From: JADGRA01 sp052143535
Lineage (GTDB): Bacteria; Myxococcota; Myxococcia; Myxococcales; Myxococcaceae
Assembly (NCBI GenBank): GCA_052143535.1
Contig: JBKQSS010000087.1
Location: 7,013 to 71,012 of the forward strand
DNA length: 64,000 nucleotides
Reading direction: 5' to 3'
Below, one piece after another: positions 43,109-52,994 of this stretch (positions within the stretch are counted from its first letter, which is position 1; each line of letters begins with the position of its first letter). The position numbers and the translations under genes are program-made. Under the pieces are notes generated by a model. It searched no databases and was not told where the DNA came from. It worked only from the letters and a program-made list of their open reading frames with translations.

Positions 43109-43480
43109 TCAGGCCTTGTCTTCGTCGGCGTCTTCCTCGTCGTCGTCGTCGTCGAGGTCGTCGTCGTCGTCGAGGTCGTCGTCGTCGTCCTCATCCTCGT
43201 CGAGGTCGTCCTCGTCTTCCTCATCCTCTTCCTCTTCGGTCTTGGCGTCGAGGTCCTCCAAATCCTCGGTCTCGAAGGCCATCGCCAGGCTGAATTTCTT
43301 CCCCAGCGCAGCCACCTGGGTGCGCATCTCGGTGAGCGCTGCGACGAAATCCTCAACCAAGTTGGCGGGCGCTTTGGCCTCGCAGCTGGTGCAGACCAGC
43401 TTCTCGGAGCCGTCGATGAGGTCTTGCACGTCGATCTCGAAGCTGGCGTCGCACTTCTGGCAGGTGAAGTCGATGGTCAT
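43109..43480 (-). CDS. Zinc-ribbon protein with extremely acidic tail
   Basis: 123 residues. The N-terminus MTIDFTCQKCDASFEIDV and LVCTSCEAKAP supplies two CxxC knuckles of a small zinc ribbon. Residues about 45-70 are helical. From about 80 to the end the chain is almost only Asp and Glu with a few Leu, encoded by GAC/GAG triplet runs. Such tails occur in RNA-polymerase- or histone-like-protein-interacting factors, but no function is established here. It lies 7 bases after the citrate synthase stop in the same direction, so it is probably transcribed with it. Confidence 0.75.
   Translation of the reverse strand: MTIDFTCQKCDASFEIDVQDLIDGSEKLVCTSCEAKAPANLVEDFVAALTEMRTQVAALGKKFSLAMAFETEDLEDLDAKTEEEEDEEDEDDLDEDEDDDDDLDDDDDLDDDDDEEDADEDKA
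43137..43190. repeat. Trinucleotide (GTC)n repeat tract
   Basis: Three blocks of four to five GTC triplets separated by GAG units, inside the acidic tail of the zinc-ribbon gene. In-frame slippage would change the length of the Asp run without disrupting the frame. Confidence 0.7.
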
Positions 43481-43486
43481 GGTGGC

Positions 43487-44779
<1,293 letters not shown>

Positions 44780-44897
44780 GCTGTCCTCATTCCCCGTGCG
44801 GGGCTCCGTTGCAACCCCAAAAAAGTGCCAACCCATTTTGCTCGAAGGCGCCAGTGGCGCGCTCGAGTGTGGAAGTGGCAGGGCGGCGCGGCAAGGC

Positions 44898-44927
44898 TTG
44901 CGGCTTCTTCCGCGAGGAGCCTATACC
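44898..44927 (+). promoter_or_regulatory. Candidate sigma-70 promoter of icd
   Basis: TTGCGG (44898-44903), an 18-base spacer and TATACC (44922-44927), ending 35 bases before the icd ATG. Moderate match to consensus. Confidence 0.4.
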
Positions 44928-44962
44928 CTGCCGCCCCATTGGGGGCTTTTCGGAGGTCATCC

Positions 44963-46255
44963 ATGGTCGCAGCCGGAGACAGGATTAGTCTCGCCGGCGG
45001 GAAGCTGTCGGTGCCGGACCGCCCCATTGTCCCTTTCATCGAGGGCGATGGAACGGGGCGGGACATCTGGCGCGCCTCTCAGGCCGTTTTTGACGCTGCC
45101 GTGGCGCGCGCTTACCTGGGAAAGCGCCAGATTGCCTGGCTGGAGGTCCTGGCAGGCGAGAAGGCCTTCAAAAAGACGCAGAATTGGCTGCCGGACGAGA
45201 CGGTCGAAGCCTTTCGCACCTACCTGGTGGGCATTAAGGGGCCTCTGACCACACCCATCGGTGGCGGCATCCGGTCGCTCAACGTGGCCCTCCGCCAGCT
45301 GCTCGACCTCTACGTATGCCTCCGCCCGGTGCGCTACTTCTCGGGCGTCCCCTCGCCGGTGAAGCAGCCGGAGAAGGTGGACATGGTCATCTTCCGGGAG
45401 AACACCGAGGACATCTACGCTGGAATCGAGTTCGAGGCAGGCTCGCCCGCCAACCTGGAGATGCTGTCCGTCCTCCGCGAAAGGTTTCCGAAAGAGTTCC
45501 AGAAGATTCGCTTCCCGGGCGAGTGTGGGCTCGGCATCAAGCCAGTGTCGCGCGAAGGTTCGGAGCGGCTGGTCCGGGCGGCCATTCGCTATGCCCTCGA
45601 GCACAAGCGCCGCAGTGTGACGCTCGTCCACAAGGGCAACATCATGAAGTACACGGAAGGGGCCTTCCGCGCCTGGGGCTACGCTCTGGCGGAGCGCGAA
45701 TTCGGTCCTCAGGTGTACAGCTGGGAGCATTGGGAGGCGACCAAGGCCAAGTCCGGAGAGGAGGCGGCCAATGCCGAGCAAAAGACGGCTCTCGCTGCAG
45801 GACGGCTCCTCATCAAGGACGCCATCGCCGACATCACCCTGCAGCAGGTGCTCACCCGCCCGGACGAGTTCGACGTCATTGCGACGCTCAATCTCAACGG
45901 CGACTACCTCTCGGACGCGCTGGCCGCTCAAGTCGGCGGGATTGGCATCGCCCCTGGGGGCAACATCAACTACGTCACCGGGCATGCAGTCTTCGAAGCC
46001 ACCCACGGGACGGCGCCCAAGTACGCGGACCAGGATAAGGTCAACCCGGGCAGCGTCATCCTCTCCGGAGACATGATGTTTCGGCACCTCGGGTGGCACG
46101 AGGCGGCAGACCTCATCATCAAAGGGATTCGCGGCGCGATCGCCGCGCGCAGTGTGACTTACGACTTCGCACGGTTGATGAAACAGGATGGCTACGCCGG
46201 GGTGAAGGAAGTGAAGTGTTCCGAGTTCGGCCAGGCCATCATCCAGCACATGTGA
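44963..46255 (+). CDS. icd: NADP-dependent isocitrate dehydrogenase
   Basis: 430 residues from ATG 44963, with GGAGG 6 bases upstream. Features: VPFIEGDGTGRDIW, GGGIRSLNVALRQ (the loop holding the regulatory Ser in enterobacterial enzymes), FRENTEDIYAGIE, THGTAPKYADQDKVNPGSVI (NADP-binding Lys-Tyr), and length as in the Escherichia coli type. It oxidises isocitrate to 2-oxoglutarate. mdh follows 45 bases later. Confidence 0.95.
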   Translation: MVAAGDRISLAGGKLSVPDRPIVPFIEGDGTGRDIWRASQAVFDAAVARAYLGKRQIAWLEVLAGEKAFKKTQNWLPDETVEAFRTYLVGIKGPLTTPIGGGIRSLNVALRQLLDLYVCLRPVRYFSGVPSPVKQPEKVDMVIFRENTEDIYAGIEFEAGSPANLEMLSVLRERFPKEFQKIRFPGECGLGIKPVSREGSERLVRAAIRYALEHKRRSVTLVHKGNIMKYTEGAFRAWGYALAEREFGPQVYSWEHWEATKAKSGEEAANAEQKTALAAGRLLIKDAIADITLQQVLTRPDEFDVIATLNLNGDYLSDALAAQVGGIGIAPGGNINYVTGHAVFEATHGTAPKYADQDKVNPGSVILSGDMMFRHLGWHEAADLIIKGIRGAIAARSVTYDFARLMKQDGYAGVKEVKCSEFGQAIIQHM

Positions 46256-46300
46256 GCGCGGTCACCTAACGCCTGCGTCCACCACACCAAGAAGGCATCC

Positions 46301-47236
46301 ATGAGCAAGAAGAAGATTGGACTCGTCGGCGGCGGGCAAATCGGAGGCAACTTGGCCCTGCTCGCCGTCCAGAAGGACTTGGGCGACGTGGTGCTTTACG
46401 ACATCCCAGCCGCCGAGGGGCTGGTGAAGGGCAAGGCCCTCGACATCAACCAGCTGGCGGCCGTCGACGGCTACGCAGCACGCGTCACGGGAACCACCGA
46501 CTGGAAAGACGTGGCCGGGGCCGACGTGGTCATCATCACTGCCGGCATTCCGCGCAAACCGGGCATGTCGCGCGAGGACCTACTGGAGACGAATCTCAAA
46601 ATCATGAAGGACGTGGCGACCAACCTCAAGAGCCACTGTCCGCGCGCTTTCGTCATCAACGTCGCCAATCCGCTCGATGCGATGGTGTACGCGCTACACA
46701 AAATCACCGGTTTTCCGAAGAGCCACGTGGTGGGCATGGCGGGCGTGCTGGACACCGCTCGCTTCAAGTGCTTCGTGGCCCAAGCGCTGGGCTGCTCGCC
46801 GCGTGATGTCCAGGCGCTGGTGCTGGGCGGTCACGGAGACGACATGGTGCCTCTGCTCCGCTCGGCGACGGTGGGCGGCGCACCACTGAGCAGCCTGCTC
46901 CCAAAGGAAAAACTGGCTGCAATTGTCGACCGGACCCGCAAAGGTGGCGCCGAGTTGGTGGAGTTGTACAAGACCGGCTCGGCCTACTTTGCGCCAGCCG
47001 CCTCTGCCATCGCGATGGCCGAAGCTTACGTGCACGACAGCAAGCGCATCCTGCCAGCGGCAGCGCTATTGGAAGGGCAATACGGCATCCGCGGTGTCTT
47101 TGTCGGCGTGCCGGTCCGAATCGGCGCGGGTGGCGTGGAAGAGATTTTCGAACTGCCGCTCGATGCCCAGGAGAAGGCCGAGTTGGAGAAGTCGGTTCAG
47201 TCGGTGAAGAAGACCGTCGACGCGGTCAAGCTCTGA
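46301..47236 (+). CDS. mdh: Malate dehydrogenase, LDH-like
   Basis: 311 residues. NAD turn GLVGGGQIGGNLALL, the Asp for NAD specificity in VVLYDIPAAEG, the mobile-loop Arg in GIPRKPGMSREDLL, INVANPLDAMVY, AGVLDTARF and the catalytic His in LGGHGDDMV. GIPRKPGMSR with MVY distinguishes malate from lactate dehydrogenase. It lies between icd and sucC in a TCA operon. Confidence 0.96.
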   Translation: MSKKKIGLVGGGQIGGNLALLAVQKDLGDVVLYDIPAAEGLVKGKALDINQLAAVDGYAARVTGTTDWKDVAGADVVIITAGIPRKPGMSREDLLETNLKIMKDVATNLKSHCPRAFVINVANPLDAMVYALHKITGFPKSHVVGMAGVLDTARFKCFVAQALGCSPRDVQALVLGGHGDDMVPLLRSATVGGAPLSSLLPKEKLAAIVDRTRKGGAELVELYKTGSAYFAPAASAIAMAEAYVHDSKRILPAAALLEGQYGIRGVFVGVPVRIGAGGVEEIFELPLDAQEKAELEKSVQSVKKTVDAVKL

Positions 47237-47267
47237 GCCGAAAGAGAGCCAACTCGAGCGAGGGACG

Positions 47268-48440
47268 ATGAAGATCCACGAGTGCCAGGGCAAAGAACTG
47301 TTCCGAAAGTACGGGGTGCCCGTCCCGCGCGGCATTCTGGCCCACACGCCGGACGAAGCCGAGCAGGCTGCCCGCCAGCTCAAGACACCGGTGGTGGTGG
47401 TCAAGGCGCAAATTCATGCCGGCGGTCGCGGGAAGGGGGGCGGCGTGAAGCTCGCTCGTTCCCCCGAGGAGGCCCGGAAGCTCGCCTCGGAGATTCTCGG
47501 GATGCAGCTCCGCACCCACCAGACTGGCCCGGCCGGCCAAAAAGTCCGGAAGGTGTACATCGAGGAGGGCCTCGACATCGCCCGGGAGCTCTACCTGGGA
47601 ATGACGCTCGACCGTGCGTTGGCGCGCGTCAGCCTGATGACCTCGAGCGAGGGCGGAGTGGAAATCGAGGAAGTGGCAGCGAAGCATCCGGAGCGGATTC
47701 ACGTTGAATCCATCGACCCGGGAGCCGGCTTCTGCGACTTCCAGGGTCGAAAGCTGGCCTTCCAGCTGGGCCTTAGCGGTCCGACGGTTTCTCGCTTCGT
47801 TGCCTTCTGCCGCGCGCTGGACCGCTGTTACCAGGAAACCGACGCCAGCCTGGCGGAGGTCAACCCGCTGGTTGTCCTGAAGGACGGCGGCGTCATGGCG
47901 CTCGACTCGAAGATGACGTTCGACGACAACGCGCTTTACCGCCATCCGGACATCGCCGCTTACCGAGACGTCGACGAGGAAGACCCGCGAGAGGCCAAGG
48001 CGAAGGAGTTTGACCTGGCCTACATCGCACTCGATGGCAACATCGGCTGCATGGTGAACGGCGCCGGGCTGGCCATGGCCACCATGGACACCATCAAGCT
48101 GGTGGGCGGCACTCCGGCCAACTTCCTCGACGTCGGTGGAGGTGCAACCCGCGAGAAGGTGACGGCCGCCTTCAAACTCATTCTGGATGACCCCGGAGTC
48201 AAAGCGGTACTGGTCAACATCTTCGGAGGCATCATGAAGTGCGACGTGATTGCCGACGGGGTGGTTGCGGCGGCACGCGAGGTGAAACTGCGGGTGCCGC
48301 TGGTGGTGCGGCTCGAAGGCACGAACGTCGAGAAGGGTAAGGAAATCCTTCGCACCTCAGGACTGGCCATTACCCCCGCCGACAACCTCCGCCAGGCGGC
48401 GGCAAAGGCCGTGGCCGCCGTGCGCGGGGTGAAGTCATGA
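47268..48440 (+). CDS. sucC: Succinyl-CoA synthetase beta subunit
   Basis: 390 residues. ATP-grasp fold: MKIHECQGKELFRKYGVPVP, KAQIHAGGRGKGGGVKL (ATP loop), EVNPLVVLKDGGVMALDSKM with metal ligands, GNIGCMVNGAGLAMATMD and the CoA-ligase half VNIFGGIMKCDVIADGVV. It couples succinyl-CoA cleavage to nucleotide triphosphate formation with SucD, whose ATG overlaps its stop. Confidence 0.97.
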   Translation: MKIHECQGKELFRKYGVPVPRGILAHTPDEAEQAARQLKTPVVVVKAQIHAGGRGKGGGVKLARSPEEARKLASEILGMQLRTHQTGPAGQKVRKVYIEEGLDIARELYLGMTLDRALARVSLMTSSEGGVEIEEVAAKHPERIHVESIDPGAGFCDFQGRKLAFQLGLSGPTVSRFVAFCRALDRCYQETDASLAEVNPLVVLKDGGVMALDSKMTFDDNALYRHPDIAAYRDVDEEDPREAKAKEFDLAYIALDGNIGCMVNGAGLAMATMDTIKLVGGTPANFLDVGGGATREKVTAAFKLILDDPGVKAVLVNIFGGIMKCDVIADGVVAAAREVKLRVPLVVRLEGTNVEKGKEILRTSGLAITPADNLRQAAAKAVAAVRGVKS

Positions 48441-49330
48441 GCATCCTGGTCGACGAGAAAACCCGGGTGCTTTGCCAGGGCATCACCGGCGCGGCCGGCT
48501 CTTTCCACTGTGGCCAGATGCTGGAGTACGGCACCGAGCTGGTGGCGGGAGTCACCCCGGGGAAGGGGGGAACCCGTTTTCAGGAGGAGGTTCCCGTCTT
48601 CAACACCGTCGCCGAGGCAGTCCGAGAGACAGGCGCAACGGCCAGCGTCATCTTCGTTCCGCCGGCCTTCGCAGCCGATGCCATCCTGGAGGCCGCGGAC
48701 GCGGGTGTTTCCCTCATCATCACCATCACCGAAGGAATCCCGGTGCTGGACATGGTGCGCTGCAAGTACGCGCTCCGAGGCTACCCTACGGTGCGCCTGG
48801 TCGGTCCAAACTGTCCGGGCGTCATCACGCCCGGGGCAAAATGCAAAATTGGCATCATGCCCGGCCACATTCACCGGCCCGGACGCATCGGCGTGGTGTC
48901 GCGCTCTGGGACGCTGACCTACGAGGCGGTCTACCAGCTGACTCAACTCGACCTCGGCCAGTCCACCGCGGTGGGGATTGGCGGCGACCCCGTCAACGGA
49001 ACGGACTTCGTCGACTGTCTGCGGCTCTTCAACGCCGACCCCGACACCGACGCCGTCATCATGATTGGCGAAATCGGCGGGAGCGCCGAGGAGACCGCGG
49101 CCGACTACATCGGGCGCGAATTCAAGAAGCCCATCGCCGGCTTCATCGCTGGCGTCTCCGCTCCCCCTGGCAAGCGGATGGGCCATGCCGGCGCCATCAT
49201 CGCTGGCGGCAAGGGCACCGCAGCAGAGAAGATTCGGGCGATGGAGGCGGCGGGCGTCCTGATGGCGCCCTCTCCCACTGAGCTCGGGACTACCCTGCAG
49301 GCCGCCATTGCGCGGCGTGCCCGCAGCTGA
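48437..49330 (+). CDS. sucD: Succinyl-CoA synthetase alpha subunit
   Basis: 297 residues. The N-terminal CoA-binding Rossmann fold has QGITGAAGSFHCGQMLEYGT and VTPGKGGTRFQEEVPVF. NCPGVITPGAKCKIGIMPG and the phospho-His region KRMGHAGAIIAGGKGTAAEK are the hallmark blocks. Translation is coupled to sucC by an ATGA overlap. ndk follows 31 bases on. Confidence 0.97.
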   Translation: MSILVDEKTRVLCQGITGAAGSFHCGQMLEYGTELVAGVTPGKGGTRFQEEVPVFNTVAEAVRETGATASVIFVPPAFAADAILEAADAGVSLIITITEGIPVLDMVRCKYALRGYPTVRLVGPNCPGVITPGAKCKIGIMPGHIHRPGRIGVVSRSGTLTYEAVYQLTQLDLGQSTAVGIGGDPVNGTDFVDCLRLFNADPDTDAVIMIGEIGGSAEETAADYIGREFKKPIAGFIAGVSAPPGKRMGHAGAIIAGGKGTAAEKIRAMEAAGVLMAPSPTELGTTLQAAIARRARS

Positions 49331-49361
49331 CGCTTCAAAGAACGAAGGGAACAAGACTGAA

Positions 49362-49799
49362 ATGGCCAACGAACGGACGCTGTCCATCATCAAGCCGGAC
49401 GGCCTGGAGAAGGGCGTCATCGGAAAAATCCTCGCCCGCTTCGAGGAGCATGGGCTGAAGCCGGTGGCGATTCGACTCGCGCACCTCTCGCCCCGAGAAG
49501 CGGAGGGCTTTTACGCTGTCCATCGGACGCGGCCCTTCTTCAAGGACTTGGTGACATTCATGACCTCGGGTCCGGTGGTGCTCATCGTGCTGGAGGGTGA
49601 AAACGCCATTCAGCGCAACCGCGACATCATGGGCGCGACCAACCCTGCAAATGCTGCCCCGGGAACCATCCGGAAGGACTTTGCCACCGACGTCGAGAAA
49701 AACACCGTTCATGGTTCGGACGGACCAGACACGGCGAAGGCCGAAATTGCGTACTTCTTCCGCGAGACCGAGCTCCACCCTTACGTCTACCGGCGCTAG
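49362..49799 (+). CDS. ndk: Nucleoside diphosphate kinase
   Basis: 145 residues from ATG 49362 (GAAGGGA upstream). The phosphorylated His is H117 in NTVHGSD. Other signatures: TLSIIKPDGLEKG, NRDIMGATNPANAAPGTIR and AEIAYFF. It moves the gamma phosphate among nucleotides and would use the NTP made by SucCD, which fits its place at the end of the TCA operon. Confidence 0.97.
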   Translation: MANERTLSIIKPDGLEKGVIGKILARFEEHGLKPVAIRLAHLSPREAEGFYAVHRTRPFFKDLVTFMTSGPVVLIVLEGENAIQRNRDIMGATNPANAAPGTIRKDFATDVEKNTVHGSDGPDTAKAEIAYFFRETELHPYVYRR

Positions 49800-49815
49800 T
49801 CGCCGGCGGCGGAGT

Positions 49816-50658
49816 GTGGGGACTAGCCAGCTGGCGCCGACTGCCGCCTACAGCGCGGCGTTTGTCCTCGGGCTCAAGCGGTGGTTTCTGCCTGTGGCAC
49901 GTCTGTGGTTTAGGCCTACCGTCTCCGGCTGGGAGCACCTTCCGGAGACGCCCTTCTTGTGCGTCGCCAATCACAGCGGCTACGGCGTGATGGAAATCCT
50001 GACCTTGCTCTGTCTCTGGGTGGAGCGCTGTGGGCTCACGCGCCCGGTGGTCGGTTTGGCGCATGACCTTGGACTGTGGTGGCCGTTTCGTCTCGTCGTG
50101 CTGCGCATTGGCGGAGTCCGGGCCAGCAGTGCGGCTGGGCTCGACCCTCTGGCCCGGGGCTTTCCGGTGCTGGTTTTTCCCGGAGGGGACTTGGACGCGC
50201 TGCGCCCCTTCAGCGCACGTGACCAGGTGGTGTGGGGCGGCCGACACGGCTTTCTGCGGACCGCGCGGGACGCTCGTGTTCCGGTGGTCCCGCTGGTCAT
50301 CTCCGGCAGCCATGCCCAATACACGCTCTTGCCGGGCGGACCGTTCATCGCCCGACTCCTCGGCCTGCGGCGCTTGCGCCTCGCCACCTGGCCACTTCCG
50401 CTCGGTGGCTGCGTAGTGCTCGGCGTCTTCGCCGCTTGGCTGGCGGGCCTGCTCCCCGGTTATGCCGTGGGGGTGGCACTGGCCTTGGCCTTTTGGCCAA
50501 ACCCCACCCGCATCGACTACCGGTTTCTCTCGTCTGAAGCACCACCGGCCCCGGAGCTGGAGGGCACCGCCCTGGCCGAGCAGGCCGAGGCGCTCCGTCG
50601 AAGGATGGAGCGCGCTCTAGGCGAGTTGGCGGCGACGCGGCGGACCCCCTGGGGCTGA
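49816..50658 (+). CDS. Lysophospholipid/glycerolipid acyltransferase-like membrane protein
   Basis: 280 residues from GTG 49816 (GGCGGAG just before it). The PlsC-like fold is suggested by PFLCVANHSGYGVMEILTLL (block I), VLRIGGVRASSAAG (block II), PVLVFPGGDLDALRPFS (block III with the FPGG motif) and VPVVPLVISGSHAQYTLL (block IV). A later membrane segment (about 205-235) follows. Block I is NHSGYGVME rather than the standard NHx4D, so the catalytic Asp is missing or replaced by Glu. Members acylate glycerol phosphates or other alcohols. The substrate is unknown. Confidence 0.75.
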   Translation: MGTSQLAPTAAYSAAFVLGLKRWFLPVARLWFRPTVSGWEHLPETPFLCVANHSGYGVMEILTLLCLWVERCGLTRPVVGLAHDLGLWWPFRLVVLRIGGVRASSAAGLDPLARGFPVLVFPGGDLDALRPFSARDQVVWGGRHGFLRTARDARVPVVPLVISGSHAQYTLLPGGPFIARLLGLRRLRLATWPLPLGGCVVLGVFAAWLAGLLPGYAVGVALALAFWPNPTRIDYRFLSSEAPPAPELEGTALAEQAEALRRRMERALGELAATRRTPWG

Positions 50659-50705
50659 CCTTTTTGACTCCGCCTCCAGGCCCGTGCGAAAGCCCCCGGC
50701 TGGTG

Positions 50706-51800
50706 ATGGAGCCCGCGCCCACAGAACGTCGAACGGATTTCCTGAGCCTCCCTTTGGAGGGACTCACCGCGCTGGTCGCTGACCAGCTCGGAGAAAGGCC
50801 CTTTCGCGCGCGGCAGCTCTTCAGCTGGCTGCACCAGCGCGGCGAGACTGACCTCGAGCGCATGACGGACTTGCCCCTCGGGTTTCGGAGCCGCCTCCGT
50901 GAGCTCGGAGACTTCACCCCGCTGGAGGTGGACCTCGAGCAGCGGAGCATCGACCGGACGGTCAAGTACCGGTTTCGCACGAGGGACGACCGCCTCATCG
51001 AGGCGGTCTACATGCCCAGCGCCGATCGAAGAACGCTTTGTGTCTCGACCCAGGTCGGCTGCGCCATGGCCTGCCGGTTCTGTATGACCGGGACGCTGGG
51101 GCTGCAACGTAACCTCACGGTCGGGGAAATTGTCGCCCAGGTCCATGTGGTGAACCGACGAGTCGCGCGCGAGGAGGCGCTTGCTCAGCCGCGCCCCATC
51201 TCCAACCTGGTCTTCATGGGGATGGGGGAGCCGCTGCACAACTTCGAGAACCTCAAGACGGCGCTCACCATTCTGCAGTCGAAAGAGGGTCCGAATTTCT
51301 CGCACCGCCACATCACCGTCTCGACGGTGGGGCTGGTGCCGATGATTGAGCGCCTTGGCGCCGAAACCGACGTCAAACTGGCCATTTCGCTCAATGCCAG
51401 CCATGACGCGCAACGGTCCGAGCTCATGCCGGTCAATCGAAAGTGGAGCATTTCCGACCTCGTCGAAGCCTGTCGCCGGTTCCCCCTGCGGCAGGGCCGT
51501 CGCATCACCTTCGAGTACGTGCTGCTCAAAGGCGTCAATGACACCGATGAGGATGCGCGGCGCCTGGTCGAGCTCTTGCGCGACGTCCCGGCCAAGGTGA
51601 ATCTCATCCCGTACAACGAAAACCCCGGTCTGGGCTTTTCGTCGACTGGGGAAGCGCGAGCGGAGGCGTTTCGGGACATTCTCGCCGCCGGCCACCTGGC
51701 CGCCTTCATCCGGGCCAACCGGGGACGAGACATTGCGGCGGCGTGTGGGCAGCTGGCCAATCTCTCAGGCGCGGCTGAGGCAAACACTCTGAATCACTGA
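50706..51800 (+). CDS. rlmN: Dual-specificity 23S rRNA/tRNA methyltransferase RlmN
   Basis: 364 residues from ATG 50706; the frame opens at 50664 but the earlier residues are not family-like. Radical-SAM cluster cysteines C119, C123 and C126 (CAMACRFC), and the methyl-carrying Cys at C347 (AAACGQL). Other blocks: VFMGMGEPLHNFEN, ISLNASHDAQRSELMPVN, LIPYNENPGL. It methylates C2 of A2503 in 23S rRNA and A37 in some tRNAs. It lies directly upstream of the ribosomal operon promoter. Confidence 0.96.
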   Translation: MEPAPTERRTDFLSLPLEGLTALVADQLGERPFRARQLFSWLHQRGETDLERMTDLPLGFRSRLRELGDFTPLEVDLEQRSIDRTVKYRFRTRDDRLIEAVYMPSADRRTLCVSTQVGCAMACRFCMTGTLGLQRNLTVGEIVAQVHVVNRRVAREEALAQPRPISNLVFMGMGEPLHNFENLKTALTILQSKEGPNFSHRHITVSTVGLVPMIERLGAETDVKLAISLNASHDAQRSELMPVNRKWSISDLVEACRRFPLRQGRRITFEYVLLKGVNDTDEDARRLVELLRDVPAKVNLIPYNENPGLGFSSTGEARAEAFRDILAAGHLAAFIRANRGRDIAAACGQLANLSGAAEANTLNH

Positions 51801-51806
51801 GGCTTC

Positions 51807-51835
51807 TTGACTTTGACGGGGGAGGGAGCTACACC
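51807..51835 (+). promoter_or_regulatory. Sigma-70 promoter of the rpsP operon
   Basis: TTGACT (51807-51812), a 17-base spacer and TACACC (51830-51835). The predicted start is about 20 bases before the rpsP ATG, after the rlmN stop. Confidence 0.6.
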
Positions 51836-51861
51836 CCGCGCCCCTTAAGAGGAGTCGTGTC

Positions 51862-52125
51862 ATGGCCGTCGTGCTTCGCCTTGCTCGCGCGGGCGCAAAG
51901 AAAATGCCGTATTACCACGTGGTTGCCACCGACTCGCGCAACCCGCGTGACGGCAAATTCATCGAAGCCATCGGCGCCTACGACCCGAATTTGAATCCCC
52001 CCAAGGTGGAATTCAACCAGGAGCGGCTCGAGCACTGGCTGAAGGTGGGAGCGCAGCCTTCGGAGACGGTGGCCGGTCTCATCAAACGCGCCGTACATCC
52101 AGCGCCGGCGGCGACCAAGGTTTAG
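51862..52125 (+). CDS. rpsP: 30S ribosomal protein S16
   Basis: 87 residues. MAVVLRLARAGAKKMPYYHV and VATDSRNPRDGKFIEAIGAY are diagnostic for bS16, which stabilises the 30S platform. GAGGAG precedes the ATG. It begins the conserved rpsP-khpA-rimM-trmD-rplS operon. Confidence 0.97.
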   Translation: MAVVLRLARAGAKKMPYYHVVATDSRNPRDGKFIEAIGAYDPNLNPPKVEFNQERLEHWLKVGAQPSETVAGLIKRAVHPAPAATKV

Positions 52126-52135
52126 AGGCTTTTCG

Positions 52136-52474
52136 GTGGAGGAGCTCGTCACCTACCTCGCGCGAGCCCTGGTGGACCGGCCGGAGCAGGTCGAGCTGCG
52201 GACCCAGGCGGTGGAGGGTGGGACGGTGCTCGAGCTCAAGCTCGCGCCGGAAGACGTGGGCAAAGTCATCGGACGCGACGGGCGAACCATCAACGCCATT
52301 CGTGCAGTGCTTGCGGTGGCTGCACTCCGGCGAGGTGCCAAGGTCCGTCTGGAAGTCCTGGATGACAGGCGCGGGCCGGCGGCCCCTTCGTCGGTGCTGC
52401 CGGCGGGGCCTTCGGAATCCGCCCCGTCCGGTGAACCCGACGCTGGAGGCGGCCCCTCGTCCGTGGTCCCGTGA
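52136..52474 (+). CDS. khpA: KH-domain RNA-binding protein KhpA
   Basis: 112 residues from GTG 52136. The KH domain (about 1-75) has the signature VGKVIGRDGRTINAIRAVL (GxxG loop). A Pro/Ser-rich tail of about 35 residues is longer than in most family members. KhpA binds RNA, often with KhpB, and this position between rpsP and rimM is conserved in many bacteria. Confidence 0.92.
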   Translation: MEELVTYLARALVDRPEQVELRTQAVEGGTVLELKLAPEDVGKVIGRDGRTINAIRAVLAVAALRRGAKVRLEVLDDRRGPAAPSSVLPAGPSESAPSGEPDAGGGPSSVVP

Positions 52475-52983
52475 GGGGCTCGGCCACTCTGGTGGTGGGC
52501 TACGTCTCTCGGGCCCACGGCATTGCTGGGGAGCTGGCCGTCCGCCCGTTTGACCCAGCCTCGCAGGCCTTGGACGGTGTTGAACGAGTGGTGCTGCGCG
52601 CCCGGGATGGCCAGGAGCGGAACTTCGAGGTGATTGGCTCTCGGCCCGCCTCGCGCGAGGTGCTCCTGACGCTCGCCTCGGTGGAGGGCCGCTCGGCGGC
52701 TGAGGCGCTGCAAGGCTCGACAGTGCTCGTGTACCGGGAGGACTTGGAGCCTCCGGCCGAGGGGGAATTTTTCCAAGGCGACCTGGTCGGCCTTCGTGTC
52801 CTTTCCCCGGAGGGACAGGCGCTGGGCACGGTGGCGGAGGTCTGGAACGCCGGGCCGGTCCCGACGCTGGTCATCCGCGGGGACGCCGGAGAGCTACTCG
52901 TCCCGTTTGCCGAGGACTTCGTTCCGAAGGTGGACCTCGAGGCGGGCGTCATTCTCGTCCGTCCGATGGAACTCTTCGAGTAG
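52471..52983 (+). CDS. rimM: 16S rRNA processing protein RimM
   Basis: 170 residues from GTG 52471, overlapping the khpA stop. The N-terminal RimM barrel starts VGYVSRAHGIAGELAVRPF, and the C-terminal PRC barrel has FFQGDLVGLRVLSPEG and LVPFAEDFVPKVDLEAG. It helps assemble the 30S head with S19. trmD follows 11 bases later. Confidence 0.95.
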   Translation: MRGSATLVVGYVSRAHGIAGELAVRPFDPASQALDGVERVVLRARDGQERNFEVIGSRPASREVLLTLASVEGRSAAEALQGSTVLVYREDLEPPAEGEFFQGDLVGLRVLSPEGQALGTVAEVWNAGPVPTLVIRGDAGELLVPFAEDFVPKVDLEAGVILVRPMELFE

Positions 52984-52994
52984 TTGAGACCCCA

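Noticed and set aside
43137..43190. CRISPR-like regular repeat
   Set aside because: It is a triplet repeat coding for Asp within a gene, without spacers.
44810..44831. TTGGCAC and TTGCA elements upstream of gltA resembling a sigma-54 promoter
   Set aside because: The GG and GC dinucleotides are 15 bases apart instead of 10, so the spacing rules it out.
44957..46249. A 430-codon antisense frame opposite icd
   Set aside because: Same artefact of GC codon bias; icd on plus is unambiguous.
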